Origin: Prillingera fragicola
Lineage: Eukaryota > Basidiomycota > Tremellomycetes > Trichosporonales > Trichosporonaceae
DNA length: 64,000 nt
Direction: 5' to 3'
Assembly (NCBI GenBank): GCA_002335605.1
Contig: BEDY01000003.1
Span: forward strand, 434,001-498,000
A program made the translations under genes and the position numbers. Position 1 is the stretch's first letter, and each line of letters begins with the position of its first letter. Shown in pieces: positions 11,401 through 20,552 of the stretch. Below the pieces are notes generated by a model that searched no databases, had not been told where the DNA came from, and saw nothing but the letters and a program-made list of their open reading frames with translations.

Positions 11401-12477
11401 TGGCGCAGCTGATTGCCGGTCTCCCAGAAGTGCCCTGCAATATTGCGCAGCTGGTTGTTAACACCTGCCGTAGCGGCCTGACAATCCCCACTCACTGGTT
11501 CTGGACCAAGCACCCCCTTCTGGTCTACCACTGAGATTATGAGCGAGCGTCAGCCAAGCATACACTGACCTGCCGCTTTCTGGAGCATGGTGAAAGCAAG
11601 CGTTTCGTTGTTTTCCTTGATTGCCTGCATTCAATTAGTTCAAAGATTTTCAACAGCTGACCGACCACATGGTATCGAGATGAATAGTAGGCCATCAGCG
11701 CATGGAGGCGATCCTTGGCTTCGCCAACTCCTTCCTCCCCAGAGACATCCGAAAGCCCGGCTTCTAGCTGCAAATGTCAGGGTTGTTCTGACAAGTCTGC
11801 ATACCTCGGCGGCCGCAATGCACACGTTTCCAGCCTTGATCGTGTCTCCAGCATCTCCTGGTCAGTACGGCAGTGGTATCTCATCATCTCACCGAGAAGC
11901 GCAGTCGTCGTCTTGGCCGCTAGGTTCAGGAGTCGTACACGATCTAGGTTGTGAGACAGTTGCTGGATAGTTAGAGTTTAACGTACATGGTCCATAGGAG
12001 TTTACGGTTGACGCTGCCTCGATGAGTTTGAAGCCTGCGTACTGCACTGCAGGAGTGGTCAGCTGTGGATTTAACAAGGGAACACACGGTGTGCTAGGAC
12101 CAGACGATCAGACTGCTCGCCTGGGGCGCTGAGAAGCCTCATGGAGTCTCGAGCAAAGTTGTAGAGGTTGACACCTGTGGCATGAGGGACCTTGGTGCGA
12201 GCGCTGTGAGCCTACCTTCAGCGTCAAGCCAGTCGCCTCGCCGATTTGCCTCGCCGCCTTCCCTTGACGTGGAGGTGCGCTTGCCATAGTGGTGAGCAGC
12301 GACAGAGAGTGCGTTGAGAGCTTGAGAGATGCGGGTCTTGTCAGATGCGGAAGTGGAGGGGTTAGTGGGTACGAGATGGAGGAGAGCTTGGAGATCATAG
12401 AGCGCGTCTAGGGCCATCAGCGAGGGAAGGTCGTTCCTGGACGAACCTTGAATGCCAACAAAGCTGCCTTTGACCAT
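8442..12477 (-). CDS. SPO22: Spo22/Zip4-like meiotic TPR protein
   Basis: Predicted homologue of Spo22/Zip4, a TPR scaffold of the ZMM group that promotes crossovers and synapsis on meiotic chromosomes. The minus strand can be spliced into about 30 exons with 29 introns, mostly 31-50 nt, giving about 960 aa, close to the roughly 975 aa of yeast Spo22. Exon 1 is 12216..12477 and the last is 8442..8493 (ending KGN-stop). Micro-exons include 9051..9064 (14 nt) and 8531..8547 (17 nt). Family-like landmarks after splicing are VNLYNFARDSMRLL, YAGFKLIEAAST, LNLAAKTTTALLG, AKDRLHALMAYYSS, DEACLWLQTGLDVL, HLKAIAWLYKT and RWNRSLVSILL. Helical repeats fill the length; there is no membrane segment. Some exon joins, especially 13-14 and 24-26, are the best of several options. 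Identity is inferred from repeat style, not alignment. Confidence 0.75.
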
Positions 12478-13046
12478 GCTGAGGAGGTGTTGACAAGTGA
12501 ACGGGGTGAAGAGAAATAGTTAATGAGAGCTAATTCTGCACTCTTAGCCTCTTGGAAGTAGTCTGTGCTTGCACTTGTGCAGTGAGAAGAAGAATGAGAA
12601 TGAGAGAACAGGAGAGAGGTGGATGATTGTCGGAATGTGGTGGCAAATGAACACTGCGGTGCCCCACATTTTCCATTCTGCGATAAGAGCGGCGGTTGAC
12701 GCGTACAGTTGCCAGAAAAGGTAGTAACGCCTCGTGTCAGACCCTGAGTGCCCTGAATGTGCCCCATCCTCCTTCCCCCGCGCACCCCTGCTCACCCAGT
12801 GTAGCCGTGCGCCTGATAGCGTCCTTCCTCGCCTAGCTGCATGCTGCCGACTGACAGTGGTCTCCCTCCTGGTCACTCTCATACACTCTCTCACTACTAC
12901 TGTCATTCTCTTGCTTCTCATCCACATCCTCTTACAGCTCGACAGCTCTTCTTGCGCCATCCCTTCCAGCGCATAACCCATTCGGACACTGGCAGCCAGG
13001 GCCACACCAACCTCAACACCTCGCCGCCACCCATTTGCCACCCACC
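12478..13046. promoter_or_regulatory. Divergent promoter, Spo22-like / FHA protein
   Basis: This 569-bp gap separates two divergent starts (12477 minus, 13047 plus). It is rich in pyrimidine runs on the plus strand near 12880-12960, as is common upstream of fungal starts. No specific operator was identified. Confidence 0.4.
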
Positions 13047-15579
13047 ATGGTGACCTGGTCGCGCCCTCTGGGCCAACCCACAGAGCCTTGGCCAAACCAG
13101 CCCACTGTCATTACGGGTGACAGTGAGTCTTATCCTGTCTTATCTTGCTCTTGCTCCGTATACTGACAGCGCTCAGCCGTGTACATGCGCTTGGTCACCC
13201 TCAACGGTCCGACCTCGGCTACTACAACTCGGAACGTGACCCTGGACGAGCTCCTTGTCAAGTCCTCCAGCAAGCCCAGTGGCAAGCTTGCAGATGGTGG
13301 TCTTCTAATCGGTCGTCGCTCATCTGGAGCTCTTTCTGATGTAAGTCGTGTGCGTGCTCGTCGACGCTTTCGGCGACGACTCCAGCATCTCCCCTGCACC
13401 CTGCCGCGGCTCATTGCCGGCCCAGCCCCTGGCTATTCACCAGTGGCACGTGCAACTCCCCGCTTGCCCCATCTGTCTCAGCCCCTAGGTGGCTCAAAGC
13501 TGACTCTCAAAGGTATTCAATGCACGCGTTCTGTCTCGCAACCATGCTCAGTTCCTCGTGGACTGCAAGGGTCATGTCTGTGTTATCGACCTGGGAAGCA
13601 TGCACGGCACAACACTCGAGCGTGGCAGTGGCAGAATGATGCCCTGGTTCATTTCAACCACTTCCGCCACCCAGGTCTCTGACGGCGATGTGCTCGTCTT
13701 TGGCAAAGCTATCGATGTGCGTGGCATTATGCACGAGCCAGTTCGTGTACGCGTTCAGCTTCGCTACGCCGCGTCCAACGGTGCGGGCCGCGTCAGTGTC
13801 ACCGATTTTGCCGGTGTCAAGGACGTTGCCGCTATCAACGTCAGTATCAATGGCGAGGCGTCCCTTGCCACGGAGCCGTCGGCGACCCCGACAATCTCAG
13901 TGACTCCTGCAACTGAGGAGGCGCCTCGCCGCAACAGCTATGGCCTCAACCCCTCGGTGGTGTACGAGTCCGAGCCAGAGGAAGAGTTTCCGCGTGGCCC
14001 ACCATGTGAGGGCTTTGCTCAGCCTATTCCAGCTCCTGCCACTCAATTCGATGGGGTTGTCGTGATTGATGATGACACTAGTTCGGAACAGGAGGTCCAG
14101 TTTGTTAAAGCGACTCAGGACGCCGCGGGTTCTCAGCAATCTCCCATTGTCCTGGACGGCGAGACTCCAGAGGCGGACGAGCAAGTACCCAACGTCACGA
14201 TTGTGAATGTGACCTTCAATGGTGAACCGGTTGCCGTTCAAGAGGTCACAGGGCTGTCACTCTTTGGTGATTATGCCGACGACAGCGACGTCTCCAGCCG
14301 CGGCTCGGTTGTTGATGAACACGATCGCCAGGACGATAACGCAAGCGCTCAGTCTGACGACGAGATGGCTTCCAATGCTGGCTCTGACGGTAACGACTCG
14401 GAGGGCCACGAGTCTGTCACGTACAACTTTGCGGACATGTTTGGTCTGGCCGTCCAGAGTGAAGACGAGTCTGCTCTCTCCAACTCTGACATTGAGAACG
14501 ACCACTCTGAAGGTGACGCGCAAGTCTTTGAAAGCGGCGAGGAAGACGTCGGCGAAGACGGCTTCGGCGACGACGCCTCCGGCCTCAGTGATGCTGCCTC
14601 GGCTGTTGATGAGGGCGACATCGGCTATCCTCGCGACAGTCTTGCTGGTCTCTTTGGCAGCGAAGATGAGGACGGTGACAATTTCTTCTATGCGAACGGC
14701 TATCCTGACGTGGAGGAAGGGAACGAGTCCGAGTCCGAGTCCGAGCACGATGGCGGAACCAAGTATTTGGACGACGATGACAGCGAGGACGAGTCCTACC
14801 GCGAGGGTGGCAGTGAGCTTGACGACGACGCCGCTGACGACGTCTCTGAGGACGACGCCTCCGAGGAAGAAGACGAAGAGCAGCACATCAACTCGACTGA
14901 CCTCCACCGCCCATTCATCTGGTGCGCCGAGGCAGGCTGCACCTGCAGTCTTCCGTCCCTTCCTCGTCTTCCCATGTCACTCGAGAGCACTAGCACGCGC
15001 GTGTTCACGCCAATGATGTCGCCACCTCACTCAACGGAGAACTCGCCACAGCGCGAGGATATCCAGCTCGAGTCGCTCAGCACGCCTTCTGCGCGCCCGC
15101 CTACTGTCATTGGCCTCGCCACGCCACCCTCGCCCCAGGCCGTCCTCAAGGTGTCAGTCGACACGTCCGAGCAAGACGTCGAGCCTGTTTCCATTCCAGC
15201 CTTGTCGCCGGCTCGCGGCAGCAAGCGCAAGCATGACGAGGTCGTAGAGCTCACCGAAAGCGACAGCCGCAAGAAGCACGAGGCGGACCCCACCAGCCTC
15301 GAACACGCACGCGGCACGGACCTAGCTGCGATCATGACCCAAGCCGCAGCCGAGCTCACTGACAAGGCGACCAACACTGCCGCCGAGCCACCAGTCGCCC
15401 CCGCGGCGCCAACAGCGCCAACAGAGCGCCCGCCCAAGCGCCGCCGCATCTCCCACGGCCTGGGCTATGTCCGCCGCTGCATCCGTACGGCCGCGCCCAA
15501 GGTCGGCCTCGTCGCCCTCGGTGTCGTGCTCGGGAGTGCCGGCACGATCAGTGCTTTGCTGACCTTTGCGGATGAGTGA
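13047..15579 (+). CDS. Tail-anchored FHA-domain protein
   Basis: Phosphothreonine-binding FHA protein apparently anchored in a membrane by its C terminus. Exons 13047..13122, 13177..13340 and 13513..15579 encode 768 aa. The second intron (172 nt) separates FHA strands; across the junctions the domain (about residues 27-140) shows GGLLIGRRSSG, LSRNHAQF and DLGSMHGTTLE, the standard phospho-binding loops. Residues about 150-620 are highly acidic, Ser/Asp/Glu-rich and probably disordered. A basic patch (KRKHDE, then RPPKRRRIS) precedes a single hydrophobic segment at about residues 743-764 with only three residues after it, the signature of a tail anchor. FHA plus tail anchor resembles SLMAP/Far10 of the STRIPAK complex, but the coiled coil of those proteins is not evident, so orthology is uncertain. 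The ATG has a strong context (CCACCATGG). Confidence 0.85.
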
Positions 15580-15784
15580 GCCGCCAGGCCGGCACAGTCG
15601 GCCGTCCCTTGTACAGTAACCCAGTTATGTATAGCAGTAATCAGCGAACGAATGATCTGAGCAGCAGGAGTGATAAAGAGTCAACGCATACATCGTTTAC
15701 CGTTATAGAGTCAGACTATCGAAAAAAGACGAACACGGAGCGGGTCGTCCCCGCTCTCCTCACTCGCCGTCGCATTCTACAAGT

Positions 15785-18236
15785 CTAGCCACGGAACCCG
15801 CCCGTGGAGCCAAACCCGCCCGCGCCGCGCATCGTGACGTCGAGGTCGTCCACAGCCTGGATCGGCGCCAAGTGGCACTTCTCGAGGATGAGCTGCGCGA
15901 CGCGGTCGCCTGCCGCGACGTCAAAGTCGGTGTCGGCGTGGTTGAACAGGAGCACGCCGACTGGTCCGCGATAGTCGGCGTCGATGACGCCGGCGCCGAC
16001 GTCGATTGCGTGCTTTGACGCCAGGCCCGAGCGCGGGGCTATCCGCCCGTACGTGCCCTCGGGGACGGCGATGGAGATTTGCGTCTCGACGAGCGCCTTG
16101 CCGCGTTTCGGGATCGTGGTGTCGGCGGCAGCGTAGAGGTCGTAGCCGGCTGAGAGCGGGGAGCCGCGCGTGGGCAGCTTGGCCGAGCTCGAGAGGAGCT
16201 TGACGAGGAGCGTGTCGGTCGGCGGCTTGACGTCGCCGTTGCTCGAGTCGGGGGTCTTGCCTGCGACGGCTGCGGCGAGGCCAGCGCCCGCGCCGGCGAC
16301 ACTGGCGGCAGCTACGCCGCGGGCCGAGGCCGGCTCGGGCTCGTCGTCGCTCGACTCGTCGGGCTGCTCAATCTCAAGGCTCTTGGCCTCCTCCTTGGGC
16401 TCGGGCTCGGGCGTCGGCTCACGTGGAGTCGCGGCGACGGGCGTCGCCGGCTTGGACTCCTTGGGGGTTGGGGGAGTGGACTCCTTGGGGGCGGACTCCT
16501 TGGGGGTAGGCGGGACAGACTCCTTGGGAGTAGCGGCACCCGAGGCTGGGGCCGAGCTCGCAGCAGCAGCAGCGACCTTGGCGACAGGGGTAGCAGCAAT
16601 GGGGGCCGTGTTGGCCGACGGCTGGTTGGTCTCGAGGTCTACCATGTTGGGGCGGACATTCTTGCCGCCAAACCAGTCACCAGCAGTGAGCGCCGGTTCG
16701 GCCGAGTTGGCTGCCGGGTAGAGGTCGGTCTGGAACCCCTCGGCCTTGCGGGGGACGACAAACGCGAGAGACTCGATGGACGAGCCGGCGAGCTTGTACC
16801 CGCGAGCAATCTCGTTGTGGTTGCACTCGAGGGCGCGGCGGGGGATGAACCCGATACCGCGCTGGGGGTCCGAAGTCTTGTACTCGTTGAGAAAGTGGAA
16901 CTGGTCGTCGGCAAACTCGTAGTACCGAATGTTACCGTCGCCCTTGCCCGAGAGGAAGAGGACGTCGTTGCCCTCGGCAAAGAAGGGAATGATGATACCC
17001 GATGACGAGTCGAGCGACTGGGTGTCGAGGTTGGTCAGGCCCGCAGTGTCCCAGAGCGAGAGCTGGCGGTCCGACATTTTGCTGAATCCAGTGGTGGCGA
17101 TACGGTCGCGGTCGCCGAGCCAGACAACGCGCGAGCCCTTGATACCGCCGTGGCCGTCAGTGACGCGCACAGCGTCGGCACCCGCACGGGGGTCGAAGAG
17201 ACGCAGCTTGCGGTCGCGACACGTCGTGGCAAGGGTGGTGCCGACAGAGTTCCACGCAATGCTCTGGATCGAGTCCTTGTGACCCGCAAGCGACAGCACG
17301 GGGGCGTCCTGGTTACCCTCGAGATCCCAGACGCGCACGAGGTGGTCGCCCGAGGCCGAGGTGAGGAGGTTGGAAGCAGCAGGGTGGAACACCACCTGGC
17401 CGACCTTGCGGCCGCCAGCGTTCAGCTTGCCGCTCGGTGCGAGGTCCTCGGGTGCCCAGTGGTCCTCTCCCCAGCCGTCAAACATGTTGTCCTCGACGCG
17501 CCACAGGAAGACTGACACCGTTAGTGCTGCAACCATGTCCAAGGCTGAAGCGCGTGCCGAGCCACTTCTCGTGCGACTCACTCTTGCCATCCTCTCCACC
17601 AGAAACAACAAGGTTGTCATCAAAAGGCGACCAAGCAGTGTCGAGCCTGCCCGTCAGCCCCTCCCGCCAAGGTCAACTCACACAGGCCCAGTATGGCTGC
17701 GCGCCAGCGGCAGAATATCCGGCAGCTTGGTAGGGAAGTGCGGCGCCGCGGGCGGCGTGTTGGGCGAAAAGCTAGGCAGGATCGCAAACGCCTTCACAGT
17801 GTTAGCTCCCTCGCGCACGCACACGAGCACAAGCTGGACTCACGCCTCCACCCGACACCTGCCAGTTCACGGCAATGTATTTCTGCCCGTCAGCTCGTCC
17901 CCCGCGTCTACGCCCCGCCTCAGCCCAAGCCTCAGCGACTTGGGCCTCGGCATCGGCGTCGCCTCGCGCGACCTACTCCAGAGGCAGTAACGAGGTCCGT
18001 ATCCCAGGCGCTCCCGCTGATCTTGGCGTTCTCATAGTTGACCTTCGAGCGGGAGCCGTAGACGTGGCGATATTTGGACTGCGGTGTTAGTTGACGTCAA
18101 CTACGTGCTGCTGCTGCTGATAGGGGAGGGGGACGATGGGGGAGGGGAACGATGAGGCGCGGCGACATCATCGGTCTCGGCCACTGCTGCTGAATGCAGC
18201 TACTGGGATACGTACAGGGCGCACGAATCGCGACAT
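15785..18236 (-). CDS. Coronin-dUTPase fusion protein
   Basis: Two proteins in one. Residues 1-400 are coronin, an actin-binding WD40 propeller: N-terminal [15 protein letters not shown], then [39 protein letters not shown], the GNIRYYE strand and the coronin extension [16 protein letters not shown]. Residues about 408-543 are a linker rich in Pro/Ala/Lys/Glu with PTPKES repeats. Residues 544-687 are a whole dUTPase (dUTP to dUMP plus pyrophosphate) with motifs AGYDL (567-571), [26 protein letters not shown] and [10 protein letters not shown]. Exons are 18216..18236, 17977..18078, 17844..17882, 17682..17791, 17582..17646 and 15785..17511, giving 687 aa. The last exon carries most of the propeller, the linker and the dUTPase in one open frame. 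Coronin's usual C-terminal coiled coil is missing. No in-frame Met lies between Met402 and the dUTPase start, so a free dUTPase would need other means. Confidence 0.93.
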
Positions 18237-18531
18237 GGTGATGGCCGGCAATGGAGGTTGGAGAGAGTCAGAGTTGGATGGGAGAGTATCGCGACGACGC
18301 TGAGGTGGATGGTACACGCATGGGATAGACAGCGCGGCACTCTGGCGCGTCATTCATTGGCCGGGTCACCGTGGGAAAGCCGCCTCTATCCACTGGTACT
18401 TGTCTCGTGCAGCTTGAAACCGCTGCATGCATACAACTCCTGCATTGCACTGGTATATAATATGCCATGGTCTACGGATCAACCGCCTGGTGCCAGCAAC
18501 TGCTACTAATAATAAAAAACGAGCCTGCGTA
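18237..18531. promoter_or_regulatory. Presumed coronin-dUTPase promoter
   Basis: This lies upstream of the minus-strand start at 18236. A TATA-like stretch (TATATAAT on plus, about 18451-18460) is roughly 215 bp upstream of that ATG. The gap also holds the 3' flank of the retropepsin-like gene (stop at 18532). Confidence 0.35.
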
Positions 18532-19880
18532 TCAAGTAATAGTAATAACCTCGCCCTTTGCGTCGCGCAGAACAACCAGGTCGCACGGAATCGTCTCGCC
18601 ATTGTCCATGTAGGTGAGCGCGGTGGGGTCCATGGGGTCCACCCTGCGGAGGTCAGCCACAGTCCATAACAGGGAGAGAACTACCCACTTGATGTTCATC
18701 TTCTCAATCCATGAGCGTCCGAGCACGACGTCAAAGTGCTGCTCCTCGGAGAGCATCGCCGAGTGCACGCCAGTGTGTGAGCCGACAGTAATGGAAACGT
18801 TGCCAAGGACTTTGAGACCGCCGTAGCCGCCCATGCCGGGTGTTTGCTGGGGTGTCAGCGGTGTCCCAACTCATAAGGGTAGACTAACCTTTGGCGAGAT
18901 GAGGCCGTGACGCGTCGCGAACGCACGCGACAAGTAGACGTGACGATATCCCGACTTGAGCAGCATGCGCACTGTCGTCAGCTCTGTCGTACACTTGCAC
19001 ACACCATTCTCAACACCGCCAACGTTGCCAACAACCGTCCTGACGCCGTTGTTCGAGTGGAACTGATCGTCAGCTGTCGCCCTTCCATAGTTCACGCCCT
19101 CGGCAACATACCTCGTTAAAGTTGCGCCTCAGCACTTCGCCCATCGGCTCGGCATCGTCATCACCCCACTTGCTCCGCCTTGAGCGTGTGCTGAGCCCAG
19201 TCTTGACACTCCGTCCCGTAACACTCCGCGCCTGGTTCTTGACCGCGTTCGGGACACACACACTCGTCGAGGCCGTCAGCCGATCCTGCGGCACGCGCAA
19301 GTGTGCCCCAGCAGCCGAGCCAGCAACAGACGGCGCGCGGGGTGTAGCGCTGCGCAAAAGTTTCCGCTCCCGGTTCTTCTCCTCTGTGCGCGCCTGCAGC
19401 TGTGCGCTCGCGCTCGTGTATGTCGGCGGCGGCGCGGATCCGTTTGCGCGGTGGTGCGATGCGTGCGAGTGGTTGAAGTGCTGGTGCTGCGACTGGGCGT
19501 GGGGCTGAACGACGTGCAGGGTGATGCTCGGCGAGTGGTTTGTCTCGGCCTCGGTACGGAAACGGGCCGTGACGATCGCAAGATCGTCGTCTGCGCATTT
19601 TGTTAGTTTACAACTACATTTGTTGACGGTTTGAACGACGTACCATCCTCGAGTGCCCAGCGATCGCCTTCAAACTCGTACACGATCCCTGCGCCATCCT
19701 TGCGGCTGCGGATGGCGTCGGCGTCCTTGGTCGAAAGACGAGCCTTTTCAATGATGCGGTCGATTAGTGTGCTGCAGTTGTCGGCATCTGGGGGTGTCAG
19801 TGACGCGTTGGGAGGTTGAGCCTACCTTTGGCTGCTAGGGCAAATGTCTTTGAGGGTGCGTGGACGTTGTATATGAACAT
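18532..19880 (-). CDS. Retropepsin-like protein lacking the catalytic Asp
   Basis: A spliced gene of six exons: 19826..19880, 19644..19787, 19112..19590, 18889..19062, 18689..18846 and 18532..18643, giving 373 aa. Residues 1-100 resemble a PB1-like ubiquitin fold (MFIYNVHAPSKTF; WALEDDDDLAIVTARF). A His-rich, basic, probably disordered middle follows. The C-terminal part, about 227-373, has the layout of a single-domain retropepsin: MLLKSGYRHVYLSRAFATRHGL, where retropepsins have a D(T/S)G motif, then HFDVVLGRSWIEKMNI, which matches the conserved hydrophobic LGxxW block. Lys262 replaces the catalytic Asp, so proteolysis is not expected. No gag or reverse-transcriptase sequence is adjacent, so it looks like a host gene. 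Function is unknown. An upstream in-frame extension exists, but 19880 gives the better N terminus. Confidence 0.75.
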
Positions 19881-20552
19881 GATGAGCAAGAGGTGTGGAG
19901 AGAGTGTGAGGATGCAAAGGACCAGTGGAGTTGATGATGGAGAAAGAAGTACGAAGACGACTCCGAAATGAGGCAAAGAGAACGGGACTGGGCAGGTCAG
20001 AAGGAACATACATGACTAGAACGGGCGATCCGGCGTGTTTTGACACGTGGCATGACGTATACAAGCCGAAGATCAGCCCCCACGCCTGACCAGGGTGAAA
20101 AGGCACGCCAGGATGGTCGGTAATGTGCTTGCACGCCTTTTCACATTTAGTGGCAGTTAGGCTCCCGTATTCCCACGGGATACGGATATGCCTGGACATA
20201 TGTTTTACGTAATCAATGTTAGTGTGCCGCAAGTAGCCGAAGAGCCCCGGCTTTGAGCGAGGTGGGGTGGGCTTCGGGCATGGGCGACGACGACTTGTTC
20301 ACATGATCTCTCTCTTGCTGCTCTCTCTCCCGCCCACTGCAGCAGCACTCGTAGCACTCGTAGCAGACTGCATTCTCGGTGCATCACGTCCTCCGCTTAC
20401 TACTCGGCCGGAACCGCGTCCTCCTCCCTCCTGGCCCCAGCCCACCTATGCATTCCCCACCATCTCATTCGCTCGCACCTCTCTAGTCTCAACCAGCTAG
20501 TCTCTTTGCAACATCCACCTAAAACTAACATTCACACTCTACACCACCTGCA
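19881..20552. promoter_or_regulatory. Divergent promoter, retropepsin-like / catalase
   Basis: This 672-bp gap separates divergent starts at 19880 (minus) and 20553 (plus). It contains an imperfect palindrome at 20165-20185 (CCGTAT...ATACGG around CCCACGGG) and a pyrimidine-rich stretch at about 20300-20340 before the catalase start. No known stress element was identified with confidence. Confidence 0.45.

Noticed and set aside
14257..14907. 216-codon minus-strand frame rich in Val/Leu
   Set aside because: It is the antisense shadow of the acidic FHA protein; Asp/Glu codons read as Val/Leu/Phe on the opposite strand, giving false membrane-like sequence.
15785..17623. Two separate genes, coronin and dUTPase, merged by mistake
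   Set aside because: The frame is continuous with no stop, no plausible internal Met just before the dUTPase, and codon-biased linker sequence, so a fusion is the simpler reading. Transcript data could still overturn this.
18532..19880. Possible retrotransposon remnant
   Set aside because: Only a single retropepsin-like domain is present, inside a six-exon gene with clean introns; no gag, reverse transcriptase, integrase or terminal repeats flank it.
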